DNA of 64,000 bases from Deltaproteobacteria bacterium (GCA_029262375.1 JAJCZM010000027.1:26914-90913), one strand, 5' to 3'; shown: positions 7,544 through 16,686, counted from the stretch's first letter. The notes: generated by a model from the letters alone, not told the origin. Translations and numbers: made by a program.

Positions 7544-9102
7544 TGCGAGTAAGAGCCATCCCTCAGGGTATCTTAGCCAGCGCTGCAAGCGCGTGCTATA
7601 CGCTGGCTCTTCCGCCGTTCGACCTATGGCCGCTGGCATTCTTCGTGTCGGCTCCGCTGTACCTACTCATCTTCGAGCAGCGCGAGAACTTTTCGTTCTT
7701 TCGAACACTCGTGTGGGCGATCGTATTCGGTGAGATCACAACGCTTGCGGTAGGCGGGCCTTGGCTGTTTCGTGCTGCCGGCGCGGTGTTCGAACAAAAC
7801 GCTGTCGCCAGCGCACTGCTGACACTGGTCATCACCGTGACACATGCGGGCGCCTTCATAGGGGCGGGTGTCGCGTGTTGCGCACTCCTACGTCCACTTC
7901 CAACCGCAGTGCGAATATTGGGGATGGGATGCACTTGGGTCTCGTTCGAACTGTTGAGATCGACGCTGCTCTATGGATGTCCATGGAACCTACTCGGACA
8001 TGCGTTCCACAGCACACCCGTGCTTGCGCAAGCTGCCGGTGTAGGCGGAGTTCCGCTGCTGAGTTGGTCTGCAGTCGTGACGGGGGCCGCAATCGGGGCA
8101 GCTCTACTCGCTCGACTTGCTGGGGATCGACGAGGCGCACGACTGGCCTTGCTGTTCGCCTGCGTTCTGCCGCTGGTCATCGCCGTGTATGGGCAAGCGA
8201 CGCTGCGAGTTTGGGACGGCGTCACTCCGCGGGCGACCGTGCGGGTCGGTCTCGTGCAAGCGAATGTAGGTCGAGAAGATCTATGGGATCGTGAGCAGGC
8301 TCCCCGATACCTCGAGCAACTCCTCACGATGAGCCGAAGCGAGGAGCTTCGAGAGTCGGATATCATCGTGTGGGGCGAGAATGCGGTGCCCTTCTTCCTC
8401 AACGAAAACCCGGACGCGAGTCGTCGTATCCATGCGCTGGCAGAAGAGACAGGTGCGGCCATCATGCTCGGCGCGCCGCGTTCGGAGAGCGACGGTCGCG
8501 GCGGTGCGGAGATCTACAACTCATTCTACCTGTTCGAACCGAGTGCCGCGGGATGGCAGACGTACGACAAGACGAAGCTACTGCCATACATCGAGGCCGT
8601 GCCCGCGTGGGCGAGTATGTGGGTTCGTCCGTTCAACGCGATCGGCTACACCGCCGGTGTCGCGCCAGTGGTCCTGCGCACCCGTGAACTGAGCGTCGGC
8701 CCGTCTATCTGTTTCGAAGCCACCTATCCGGAGCTCGTTCGCCGAAGTGCTGAGCAGGGCGCGCAATTCCTCGTGAATGTGTCGAACGACTCGTGGTTCG
8801 GCGCAACATCCGCACAAGCTCAGCACTTCGCCATGTCCAAATTTCGAGCGATCGAGACCGGACTGCCTCTGGTACGAGTGGCGAACACGGGTGTCTCAGC
8901 CGTCGTCGACGGGCTTGGGCGTGTCATCGATCGCCTTCCAATCGATTCGGCTAACACGCGTGCAGTTTCCGTTCCGCTCTATAGTGCCTCGCCCCCGATC
9001 TACGCGTCGTTTGGCTATTGGTTTGCCTACGCGGCTACGCTGGTATGGCTGTTCTTGTTGGTGTGGGCCTACCGATTGAGCCGGCCAGGCCGCGCTCCCT
9101 AG
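7513..9102 (+). CDS. lnt: Apolipoprotein N-acyltransferase
   Basis: 529 aa from GTG 7513; GTG 7534 and TTG 7543 (with AGGTG six bases before it) are alternatives, and the family-typical segment LALPPFDLWPLAFF follows shortly after any of them. Lnt transfers the third acyl chain to the N-terminal Cys of lipoproteins in the inner membrane. About six membrane helices precede a C-terminal carbon-nitrogen hydrolase domain with the catalytic triad: Glu289 in WGENAVPFF, Lys353 in YDKTKLLPY and Cys400 in SICFEATYPEL. Spacing is close to the E. coli triad (E267, K335, C387). VSNDSWFGATSAQAQHF is also typical. Its 5' end lies against or overlaps the start of the histidine kinase, so its promoter must lie inside that gene. 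The stop interlocks with that of the convergent GST gene (CTAG at 9099-9102). Confidence 0.95.
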   Translation: MAYDRFQVRPLRVRAIPQGILASAASACYTLALPPFDLWPLAFFVSAPLYLLIFEQRENFSFFRTLVWAIVFGEITTLAVGGPWLFRAAGAVFEQNAVASALLTLVITVTHAGAFIGAGVACCALLRPLPTAVRILGMGCTWVSFELLRSTLLYGCPWNLLGHAFHSTPVLAQAAGVGGVPLLSWSAVVTGAAIGAALLARLAGDRRGARLALLFACVLPLVIAVYGQATLRVWDGVTPRATVRVGLVQANVGREDLWDREQAPRYLEQLLTMSRSEELRESDIIVWGENAVPFFLNENPDASRRIHALAEETGAAIMLGAPRSESDGRGGAEIYNSFYLFEPSAAGWQTYDKTKLLPYIEAVPAWASMWVRPFNAIGYTAGVAPVVLRTRELSVGPSICFEATYPELVRRSAEQGAQFLVNVSNDSWFGATSAQAQHFAMSKFRAIETGLPLVRVANTGVSAVVDGLGRVIDRLPIDSANTRAVSVPLYSASPPIYASFGYWFAYAATLVWLFLLVWAYRLSRPGRAP

Positions 9103-10187
9103 CGCGGCGGTACGCCGCTGCCGAAAACATTGATCGCCTTGTTGAATGGGGCGCGTCGCTCGACGTCGTACTTCGACGGCGAGAAGCTCGACTTGTCCCA
9201 CAGGACCGACGCTTCGGGCGAAGAGAGACTTGTTCGTAAGGTCGCGCGCGCCTCGTCATCGAGTGCTTCCCATTCGCGCAATAGTTCCTCGAGACACCAA
9301 ACACGATAGCGCGATGTCGGGACGCGGACGTAGTGGCAATCCTGAATGTCCTGATTGTAGCGCATCGCGCCGCGGCCAAACGCCTCGGCGTTTTGTCGAA
9401 GCTGCGCCAGGTGGGTCTCGCTGACTTCGGTTAGTAGGTCGATGACTAGATCATCCATCGATTCGATCAGCTTGGGGCCGTTCGCGTCCGGTTTTGCGTT
9501 CCACATTCGCGCCACCCATTCGTAGACGGCAGGCGCACGGTTGCGCATGATCTCGGCGGGCGTTGGATCCTGCCCGAAATGTCTCAGCATCGGGCCCATC
9601 AGACCGATGTCTGCGATCGTGAGGGTTTCTCCGAGCACGAAGGGGCGACGCTCGAAGATCGCCTGTAAGCGATCCAGCGCCGTGCGGTAAGTACGATCGG
9701 CATGGAATCGTGTTTTGGGCGTGACTCCGTCTCCGCGTACGAAGCCAAAATATTGCCTGAACTTGATGATGTTGAGCGCGAGTATTCTCGGTATTGGCCG
9801 ATTGTTGGCAATCTCATCGTTGTAGATGGATTCGGCAGCGTAGAGTCGACTCGGGCGATAGCTCCAACGGAAATGCATAGCAGGACGCCAGAGCCATTCG
9901 TCGGCGTAATCCTCTATCAGTAGCGCTGCGAATCGCAGCGCAGGATCCGTTGGATAGATCGTCGAGCCGTTGTGTTGCGACTCAAGCCAGGCGATGACGG
10001 GCGTGGAGTCGGTCATCCACCGGCCGTCGTCGAGTTGGACGACCGGCATCTGAACGGCGCCCGCGCCGGCTTTCAGTCGCTTCTCGTTCCCGATCGTCGG
10101 CGAATAGTCATAGTCGATCGATCGAAAGCGCAGATACGTTTCGAGCTTGCCGGTGTAGTACGAAATCTTGCAGCCGTATACGTGCAT
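9099..10187 (-). CDS. Glutathione S-transferase family protein
   Basis: 362 aa, longer than canonical GSTs (about 200-230). An N-terminal thioredoxin-like domain begins MHVYGCKISYYTGKLETYL and includes the glutathione-site-like run QMPVVQLDDGRWMTDSTPVIAWLE (cis-Pro in MPVV, then DST). The all-helical C-terminal domain contains RPFVLGETLTIADIGLMGP, the usual GST helix-6 signature with its conserved Asp. About 90 extra residues follow (TSRYRVWCLEELLREWEAL onwards) with no match I recognise. It lies 7 nt after the cupin-cyclase gene on the same strand and is therefore probably co-transcribed with it. Substrate unknown; cytoplasmic detoxification or thiol chemistry is the family expectation. Confidence 0.85.
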   Translation of the reverse strand: MHVYGCKISYYTGKLETYLRFRSIDYDYSPTIGNEKRLKAGAGAVQMPVVQLDDGRWMTDSTPVIAWLESQHNGSTIYPTDPALRFAALLIEDYADEWLWRPAMHFRWSYRPSRLYAAESIYNDEIANNRPIPRILALNIIKFRQYFGFVRGDGVTPKTRFHADRTYRTALDRLQAIFERRPFVLGETLTIADIGLMGPMLRHFGQDPTPAEIMRNRAPAVYEWVARMWNAKPDANGPKLIESMDDLVIDLLTEVSETHLAQLRQNAEAFGRGAMRYNQDIQDCHYVRVPTSRYRVWCLEELLREWEALDDEARATLRTSLSSPEASVLWDKSSFSPSKYDVERRAPFNKAINVFGSGVPPR

Positions 10188-10194
10188 TACGGTT

Positions 10195-11046
10195 TCAGCG
10201 TCGTAGTATGAATATCGGTCGCGGTCCTGTCAGGCCTTTCAGTTCGTGGGTGCCGTGAAAATCGAAAGCGATGTTCGAGCCGTCGAGTAGATCGCAGGTC
10301 GTGCCGGAGACGAGGACCTCGCCCGCCTGCGCCAATGCCGCAACACGCGCGGCCGCGTGAACCGCTACGCCTCGCGCTTGACTGCCTCGGATCTCGACGT
10401 CGCCGGTGTGGATTCCCACGCGCACGCGCAGGTCGAGATCCGCAACCGCGCGGTCCATCGCCTCAGCTGCGTGGACCGCACGGGCAGCACCGTCGAACAC
10501 TGCGAGAAAACCGTCACCGAGCGCGGCCAGCTCGCGCCCTTTGTGGCGATCGATGCAAGCACGGATTCGTTCGTTGTGTTGACGGATCAACGGCGCCCAC
10601 GCCTTGTCGCCGACTTCCTCAAGCTTGCGCGTCGAGTCTACGATGTCGGAGAAAAGGATCGTCGCGAGAACGCGCTTGCTCAGATCGTCCGGTGCCCGCG
10701 CATAATCGTGTGCGCTGGTGAACTCGACTGAATCCCAGGGTTCGTCGCCGCTGACCCACGCATCGTGCCCCGGAGGGATTTCGTACGCATCCCCAGCGCC
10801 AATAGTGACCCGCGTGCCGTCGTCCATGAGTATCTCGAGTGAACCGGAGATCGTGTAGCCGACATGACGATGTTGGCAGGAGCGCGCACCGGTGATCGGC
10901 GCCACGTCGGTGGACCATTTCCAGCCCGGTGCGAACACGAACCGGCCGATGGATATCTCGTCGAGGTTGACGACGTTGATGCTTCCGTTGGGGAAGCTAC
11001 GAACCTCGTCCGGTGAATCAAACCCCTTTCTTTGTAGGCGCGGCAT
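10195..11046 (-). CDS. Cupin-class III nucleotide cyclase fusion
   Basis: 283 aa from ATG 11046 (MPRLQRKGFDSPDEV). The longer frame to 11103 adds a basic tail without support, and neither start has a clear ribosome-binding site. Residues about 20-125 form a cupin barrel (HRHVGYTISGSLEILMDDG, then GDAYEIPPGHDAWV), with a His that could bind metal or ligand. Residues 125-283 form an adenylate/guanylate cyclase domain: the first metal Asp in ILFSDIVDST, the second in GDGFLAVF, and RVGIHTGDVEIRG. The Lys that selects adenine in classical class III enzymes (VKTxGDG) is replaced: here the run is ELAALGDG. So nucleotide preference cannot be assumed, and related subfamilies also vary there. The cupin may act as sensor for cyclic nucleotide output. 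It is the first gene of a two-gene unit with the GST. Confidence 0.85.
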   Translation of the reverse strand: MPRLQRKGFDSPDEVRSFPNGSINVVNLDEISIGRFVFAPGWKWSTDVAPITGARSCQHRHVGYTISGSLEILMDDGTRVTIGAGDAYEIPPGHDAWVSGDEPWDSVEFTSAHDYARAPDDLSKRVLATILFSDIVDSTRKLEEVGDKAWAPLIRQHNERIRACIDRHKGRELAALGDGFLAVFDGAARAVHAAEAMDRAVADLDLRVRVGIHTGDVEIRGSQARGVAVHAAARVAALAQAGEVLVSGTTCDLLDGSNIAFDFHGTHELKGLTGPRPIFILRR

Positions 11047-11150
11047 CGGGCGATGTTGCGCCCAGGAGGAGCGTGGTGCAAGCCGTGGGCTGCGCCGACC
11101 CACACCGAGCGAATGCTCGTCGTGGGCCGGCGCAGCCGAAGCCTATGTGA

Positions 11151-14100
11151 CTACGGCAGCGACGGTACGTTGATGTAACCGTTGGCCCGCTTCTCAATCA
11201 CGCCGGGACCCGGGAATCCAGCCGAATTGTTGACGAGCGCACTGTTGGTGGCGACGAAACACCACGTTCCGATGCTGAGCATGCTGGTGGGATCGCCGTC
11301 GCCGTTGATGGTCGTACCGCCTTCCTTCATCCACGGATCTTCCAGGCAGTTGGTCGGGAATCGCGCACACTCACCGGCGCCCGCGAAATCATCCGACGTA
11401 TCCATAATACCGTCGGCACCGGCCTCGCAGCTTGCGCGCGCTGCGCAAGGGCCCGTACAGGTCTCGCCTGTGGGGCAGTCGGTGTGAGCTTCGCAGGGGG
11501 AGAGGCTCGTGCTGCAGGTTGACGCGCAGTCGCCGAGCAGTGCCGCGTTTGCAGCCGCCGCCGGGCAGGTCAGGCCCTCCAGGCCGGTGCAATGGATGAA
11601 GTCCTTCCTGGTGTCCGGACCACAGATGCCGTCTCCGGGCTCGCCGGGGCGCGGCAGGCATAGTGGCACGCATCGACCGCCCGGGCAGGCATCGCCGCAT
11701 GTTCCCGCTCCGCAGTCGCCGTTGGTGCTGCAAGTCAGTCCGTTCGTTGAACTGCAGCGCTCGCCTTGCAGCGGGCAATCACTATCGACCGAGCAAGGTC
11801 CGGCTGTTGCGAAGCAAGTGCCGGTGTCGCCGCTGCACGCGACGGGGTTCTCCGAGCATGCACCGCCGGGGCAATCGGCCTCTTCGTCGCACGCTGCACC
11901 GACGTTGGGTCCGGCCGAGCAGGTCGTACCTTGCAGGCCGCAACCGCGTCCGAAGTTCGCACCGCCATCACAGGTCGGGTTGCAGCTGTTCGGCTGTGTC
12001 GGCCGACCGCCGATGCCCGCACAATGGCAGTCATACAGTTCGTAGCCGGTCGCGGTGCAAGGCTCGATGGCATCCCATACGACGACGCCCGAAGTCGAGC
12101 CGGGGACGTAGTCGATCGGGAATCCCTGGCCACTGATGTTGATGCCGGGGTTTGCTGCGCAATCGGTTGACATCGCACCGAAGACGGAATCGATGTATGT
12201 GATATCGCACGGGGTTTCCGCCGCTACCGACGGTGTCCCTACGCTCCCCAAGCAGATCGGCCGCAAGTCACAGGTACTGTCGCGGCAGTCGGAACTGTCG
12301 CCGCTGCAGATCTCATCGACGGCGACGCAATCACTATCGAAACGGCACGAGTCGAGGCTACCCGTGCCTCCCGAATTGCGGCAGCGGCCGGTGCAGGCCT
12401 TGTTCTCGTCGAGACCGCCGGCACACTTGCCGCCGCAGACCGGGCAAGGTCGGAAGACGCTCTCTCCCAGATGCTGCACGGAGAATACCGAGTGGTTGAA
12501 CAAGTGTTCGCCCGTCACGATGTTCAGAGTGCCGGTGATGTTGTCCTTGAAGACCGTTTCGGAACAGACGCCCGTACTCGAAGAGACGACTGGCAATGGC
12601 GCACCGTCTTTCGTGATGATGCATCTGTTCGCGGCGCAGCGACCTTGGCAGGCCTCGCCTACGGCGCAGTCCGATTGGAAGTTGCAGGATCCGGTGGCTG
12701 CTCCGCCACCGATCGGGTAGCACTGTGCGGCGCAATCTGTGTCATCGAAGCAGGAACTGCCCGCGTTGCTCGCGTTGGCGTCGCAAAGGCCGCAGTCGCT
12801 GTCGTCATCGATACCGTCCGGAGCCGTCGAGTAGGAGTCGCACGACGGCGTGACTTCACAAGTACCCGCTGCGCAGTCGCCGTTCGTCGCGCAGGGGTCG
12901 TTCTCAGTGGTCACATCGCCTTCGCAATGCGGTCCGGCAGCCGCTTCCCATTCGCACACTGGGCGTTGGGCGCCCACGACGTCGCAGATCGGATCGACGC
13001 TGGTCCCGGTACACGTGGCGCCGGTGAACGCGTCGCAGTCGCAGTTGAGGAGCGCGCCGGTGAAGCCGGCGAGGTCCGAGATGTTTTGATCGAATGACGG
13101 TCCGAGCCAGCCGGCATCCGAGTCCGTCGCCGGGCCGTCGGCCAGGAAACGATAGCGCGGTTGGTCGGTACAGGTGCAGGCGAACAAGTCACCCACCGGG
13201 GCGCAAAGACCGGGACAGGCGGAGTCGTCTGCACCGTCGCATTCTTCGCCGAGCGGCTCTGCATCGTTAGGCGCCTGGTTTACGAGGTTGTCGCCGCACC
13301 GGGGCGCGGGAGGGAAAGCGGCTTCGATGATCGTGGCTGCCGACGTGACAGCGCGGTTGACCGAGAGCTCTTCGGTATCGGCGAGCTCGGCGACAGCTGC
13401 TACCACACAGGTTTGTGCGTCACCCACCGTCGCTGTGCCGGCCACTCCATTCCCGCAAAGGTCGAGCTGGACGATTTCGACATCGGTGCAGTTCGAGGCG
13501 ATCGTGTCTACGAGCTTGACCTCGGCCTTGGCGATCTTGGCGGCCGTTTTCGCTTCGGCCTGGCATTCGGCGGGAAGTAGAGCGAGCTTGCCCTTATTAA
13601 TGTTGTCGCGGCACTTGAGAACGCCTTTGGCTATCGTGGAATTGAGCTTCTGCGCGGCTTTGTTGATGCGCGACAGGCAGCTTGCTGCATCGGCACTGAT
13701 ACCCGACGCATTCGTGATCGATCCATAGATGGCAGCGACCAGGTCTACACCGGCCTGCTCCGCCAGACCCGAGGTGCAGGTACCGATATCGGTCGTTGAA
13801 GAGATAGTAGGCACGCCGACTTGTGCGCAGTACGGCCCCGGGTAGTTAATCCGCGTGTGGTCGAAGGGGTTGTCCTTGACGCCGGCGGTACACACGCCGA
13901 ACGGTGCCGGGCAATCGCTGTCGGTGATGCAGTCGAGGTCAGACAGATTCGAGCAGGCGCTCAGACAGGTCTTTTCTGCGGCACCGATCGTCTTGGTTGC
14001 CGACTTTGCATTCTTGGCGATTCCCTTTGCGTCGGGGCACGCGCCGATCGTTTTGCCGGAGATGTCGCTATCGCGGCACTTAGCCGTACCCTTCGCGTAA

Positions 14101-14270
14101 CCGGTGGCCTGCTTCACGGCGGACTTGCCGAGCTTGCCCAGACATTTCTGTTCTTGGCTGGTAACGGCGGCGCTGGCAGCTGTGCTGACCAGTGCGATCG
14201 TTGCACATGCGGCAACCAGTGTGGCGATGGTGGTGATCCATCGCTTGTTCGACTCTTTTGTGATGAGCAT
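11151..14270 (-). CDS. Large Cys-rich secreted protein with duplicated Lys/Cys helical module
   Basis: 1039 aa. A clear SD (GAGGGG, 6 nt spacing) precedes ATG 14270. Signal peptide: basic start, then hydrophobic ATLVAACATIALVSTAASA. Two helical modules follow (residues about 38-105 and 195-262) sharing the pattern C-L-x4-K, KCRD, GK, then C and several K-A pairs (KGTAKCRDSDISGKTIGAC; KGVLKCRDNINKGKLALLP). After that come many short Cys-rich repeats of the kind CGDNLVN...EECDG and CxxxSDCPxGExC seen in myxobacterial-type secreted proteins. The tail has IGTWCFVATNSALVNN. No enzymatic motif is recognised. The cysteine number implies an oxidising, extracytoplasmic location. It stands alone: the upstream neighbour is 280 nt away and carries its own ribosome-binding site. 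Function unknown; adhesion or matrix role is only a guess. Confidence 0.75.
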   Translation of the reverse strand: MLITKESNKRWITTIATLVAACATIALVSTAASAAVTSQEQKCLGKLGKSAVKQATGYAKGTAKCRDSDISGKTIGACPDAKGIAKNAKSATKTIGAAEKTCLSACSNLSDLDCITDSDCPAPFGVCTAGVKDNPFDHTRINYPGPYCAQVGVPTISSTTDIGTCTSGLAEQAGVDLVAAIYGSITNASGISADAASCLSRINKAAQKLNSTIAKGVLKCRDNINKGKLALLPAECQAEAKTAAKIAKAEVKLVDTIASNCTDVEIVQLDLCGNGVAGTATVGDAQTCVVAAVAELADTEELSVNRAVTSAATIIEAAFPPAPRCGDNLVNQAPNDAEPLGEECDGADDSACPGLCAPVGDLFACTCTDQPRYRFLADGPATDSDAGWLGPSFDQNISDLAGFTGALLNCDCDAFTGATCTGTSVDPICDVVGAQRPVCEWEAAAGPHCEGDVTTENDPCATNGDCAAGTCEVTPSCDSYSTAPDGIDDDSDCGLCDANASNAGSSCFDDTDCAAQCYPIGGGAATGSCNFQSDCAVGEACQGRCAANRCIITKDGAPLPVVSSSTGVCSETVFKDNITGTLNIVTGEHLFNHSVFSVQHLGESVFRPCPVCGGKCAGGLDENKACTGRCRNSGGTGSLDSCRFDSDCVAVDEICSGDSSDCRDSTCDLRPICLGSVGTPSVAAETPCDITYIDSVFGAMSTDCAANPGINISGQGFPIDYVPGSTSGVVVWDAIEPCTATGYELYDCHCAGIGGRPTQPNSCNPTCDGGANFGRGCGLQGTTCSAGPNVGAACDEEADCPGGACSENPVACSGDTGTCFATAGPCSVDSDCPLQGERCSSTNGLTCSTNGDCGAGTCGDACPGGRCVPLCLPRPGEPGDGICGPDTRKDFIHCTGLEGLTCPAAAANAALLGDCASTCSTSLSPCEAHTDCPTGETCTGPCAARASCEAGADGIMDTSDDFAGAGECARFPTNCLEDPWMKEGGTTINGDGDPTSMLSIGTWCFVATNSALVNNSAGFPGPGVIEKRANGYINVPSLP

Positions 14271-14293
14271 TACGTGTTCCCCTCGACTCGCGA

Positions 14294-14307
14294 TCCGTCA
14301 TGACGGA
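14294..14307. promoter_or_regulatory. Perfect 14-bp palindrome upstream of the Cys-rich gene
   Basis: TCCGTCATGACGGA is a perfect palindrome 23 bp upstream of the ATG at 14270. An AT-rich block, TATATAT on this strand at about 14321-14327, lies just beyond and could be a -10 region on the minus strand. The position between a possible promoter and the start codon fits an operator. The binding protein is unknown. Confidence 0.35.
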
Positions 14308-14553
14308 CAAGCATACGACCTATATATGGTAGTCCCTTGCGCGCGCAGACCCGGTGACCCGGCTCGGCAAGGGCTGGTCCGCATGGACCGTACCTACACC
14401 GAATGAACTTACGGGCTCGGCCTCAAGCTTGTCAATGAGTGTTGCGATTGGGCGTCCAAACACTATTCCGCGGACACTTTGGCACGCAAACGAGTGGGTT
14501 GACGCTCGTCGCCCGTGTGGGGGGGCATTGCGAGGGAAACCGGTGTTGAAGGC

Positions 14554-15564
14554 TCACGCTAGCTTGCGTAGTACCAGCGCGACGTAGCGCAATTCGTGAC
14601 GCACTGTATCTAACGCCGCAGCGTGTGTGCGGAGCGTCTGCCAGTCACCGGGCGTAAACCCGGCGAGGAGCGGATTGCAAAGAGTCATGACTCGTCGCAG
14701 CGGCTTCTTGTTTCCTGCCCAGCAGATGAAACTGAAGCGGCGCTGAATCGCTGCGGTTACTTGCTCGGTCCAGTCGTGTTCTTCGACGGCTTGAAATCCA
14801 AGATACGTCGCTTCTTCTCGATATTGATCGGTGGTCCAGAAATCCTCGAAGCGCCAGATATCGCGAACAATTTCGCCTTCGGGCGACGAGAGAACGGCGC
14901 GCGAGTCTTCCGTTTTGAAGTTGAAGTCCACGACGACGAGCAGCCCCCCGGGGCGCAGAATGCGATACGCCTCGCGAAGAAACGCTGCACGGTCGAAGTG
15001 GAAAGCCGCCTCCAGGCAATGCACTCGGTCTTGGGATTCCGTCGCGAACGGCAGAGATTCGGCGCTGCCTTGGCGATAGTGCAGGTTGCGTGTGTTTCCG
15101 TAGAGGAACTGCGCGGCGGAGACGTTATCAGGCAGAAAATCGATCGCTTCAACGTTGGCACTCGGATTTCCCATCGCGATGCGGAACGAGGATCGGCCGC
15201 GTCCACACGCCACGTCGACGCAATCGCGCGCGCCCTTGATCGCGAGCAGCTCTATCGAGCGCTTGGCTAGGCGCTCCTGCGCAACATCCAGCCGGAAGGG
15301 GCGAAGGATCCAGTCGACGGCGCGGAAGAATCCGAGATTGAGAAATGCTCCCCAACCGCAGGCACGCAGAAGACGGAAGGTGAGACTCGACCCGTCATAC
15401 GCTTCGCGCGTTGCGGCGCATGCCTGTGTGAGGGGGCTCGGGTGAATGCGGGCGAGAGGGGGCGGTGTCGGTACGGCGTTTTCATCGACGGTTGGGCGCG
15501 GGGCGGCGGTCGGCACTTTCTGAGATGGGCAGGTATCGGGTGACGCGGTGGAACGTTGGCTCAT
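14554..15564 (-). CDS. SAM-dependent class I methyltransferase
   Basis: 336 aa from ATG 15564 (MSQRSTASPDTCPSQ), chosen because GGAG lies about 9 nt upstream and the longer frame to 15798 has low-complexity basic sequence. After a Pro-rich, probably unstructured 45 residues, a Rossmann methyltransferase follows: motif I VDVACGRGRSSFRIA, acidic loop VEAIDFLPDNVSAA, GSAESLPF, and the post-motif run ILRPGGLLVVVDF. The fold and the LREAYRILRPGG segment are typical of small-molecule or lipid methyltransferases (UbiE/sterol/macrolide O-MT type). The substrate cannot be read from sequence. It is transcribed away from the desaturase at 15760, so a divergent promoter region of about 195 bp separates them. 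Confidence 0.85.
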   Translation of the reverse strand: MSQRSTASPDTCPSQKVPTAAPRPTVDENAVPTPPPLARIHPSPLTQACAATREAYDGSSLTFRLLRACGWGAFLNLGFFRAVDWILRPFRLDVAQERLAKRSIELLAIKGARDCVDVACGRGRSSFRIAMGNPSANVEAIDFLPDNVSAAQFLYGNTRNLHYRQGSAESLPFATESQDRVHCLEAAFHFDRAAFLREAYRILRPGGLLVVVDFNFKTEDSRAVLSSPEGEIVRDIWRFEDFWTTDQYREEATYLGFQAVEEHDWTEQVTAAIQRRFSFICWAGNKKPLRRVMTLCNPLLAGFTPGDWQTLRTHAAALDTVRHELRYVALVLRKLA

Positions 15565-15759
15565 GATGTGGGACTCCGCAGGCGTGTTGCCTGAGTCCAA
15601 TCTACTGTTGCCAAGCGAGACTACGCCAGTAGCAAAGTGGAGTCTGCGTGAGACTGTTCGTGTTACAGCCCATTCCCTGTGCGCCGCAGTCCGGACGGTG
15701 CTCGTCCGTCTTCGTCGAGAATCGTTGTCGTAGGGCCGTGCATTGCACACAATCATTGT

Positions 15760-16686
15760 ATGATGAGTACCGATGCGGCAGCGACGAATGCCGGGCAAGA
15801 GATCGAGGGAACCGGCAACGCGACGAGCACGGAGACCGTGCGAACGGGTGGGAGTGACCGGATCGCTATTCAGCGCGAGTGGGTGGGAGCGCCTTCGGGC
15901 ACACTTGCGAATCCGACGTTCTGGCTATCTGTTGTCACGCTCATCGTGTTTGTGGGGACCAGCGGGCTCTACCTTGTTGCCGCGTTGCCCGCTGTGGCCA
16001 CGAGCGCGCTCAACGCCGTCGCAATCTACCTGGGGTTCACCGTCATGCACGATGCGATGCACGGCGTGGCTCACGAGAATCGCCGAGCGAACGCTTGGCT
16101 CGGGCGTCTGACGGCCGCGCTGCTGCTGATTCCGATGCCTCTGTTTCGCGCGGTTCACTACGAGCATCACTCTCACACGAACGATCCCGAGCGGGATCCC
16201 GACATCTATTTTCCCGGCGCACCGATGTGGCTGGTTCCGCTGTGGGCGACGATGATCACGTTGCAATACAGGCGTCACTACTACGGGCGTCACTACTACG
16301 GGCGCCGGTTGTGGCGCTCGCGTAGTGAGTTGGCGGAGACGCTGTTTGGCGAGATTGCTGGCGTCGCGATCTTCGTCGCGGCACTGGCAACCGGAAGTCT
16401 TACATCCGTGTTGGTGATCTGGTTCGCGCCGGCGCTGCTTGCGCTCATCTTTCTCGCGACGACGTTCGACTACCTGCCGCACTATCCGTACGACTCACGC
16501 GAGCGCTATCACGACACGCGGATCTATCCCGGTCGCGTCGGCTTCGTGATCCTTCTCGGTCAGAACTACCACCTGATCCATCATCTATGGACGACGATTC
16601 CGTGGTATCGCTACCCCCGTGTGTTCGATTCGATTCGGCCGGAACTCGAGCAGCGCGGCTCTCGTATCGGTTGGCGGATCGAGTAG
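15760..16686 (+). CDS. Fatty-acid desaturase / carotenoid hydroxylase-like membrane di-iron enzyme
   Basis: 308 aa starting at tandem ATGs (15760/15763); the upstream frame to 15679 is untypical coding. Three histidine boxes are visible: HDAMHGVAHE, HYEHHSHTNDPERD and HLIHHLW, the eight-plus His ligand set of membrane fatty-acid desaturases and related beta-carotene hydroxylases/ketolases. Four hydrophobic helices sit around them. The arrangement (short first box, HYEHH second box with NDPERDPD) is closest to CrtR/bacterial desaturase types as I recall them, but substrate is not determinable. Between box 2 and box 3 a perfect 15-bp tandem duplication gives RRHYYGRHYYGRR in a cytoplasmic loop. 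The gene converges with the hexapeptide acyltransferase, with 30 bp between stops. Confidence 0.85.
   Translation: MMSTDAAATNAGQEIEGTGNATSTETVRTGGSDRIAIQREWVGAPSGTLANPTFWLSVVTLIVFVGTSGLYLVAALPAVATSALNAVAIYLGFTVMHDAMHGVAHENRRANAWLGRLTAALLLIPMPLFRAVHYEHHSHTNDPERDPDIYFPGAPMWLVPLWATMITLQYRRHYYGRHYYGRRLWRSRSELAETLFGEIAGVAIFVAALATGSLTSVLVIWFAPALLALIFLATTFDYLPHYPYDSRERYHDTRIYPGRVGFVILLGQNYHLIHHLWTTIPWYRYPRVFDSIRPELEQRGSRIGWRIE
16271..16304 (+). repeat. 15-bp perfect tandem duplication inside the desaturase
   Basis: The unit GGCGTCACTACTACG occurs twice in direct succession (16271-16285, 16286-16300), followed by a four-base partial third copy. It keeps frame and duplicates the pentapeptide RHYYG. 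Identity at every base, including third positions, points to a recent slippage duplication. Confidence 0.9.

Noticed and set aside
14460..14500. TTTGGCACG at about 14479 as a sigma54 element
   Set aside because: The second element GC is not at the required 10-base spacing.
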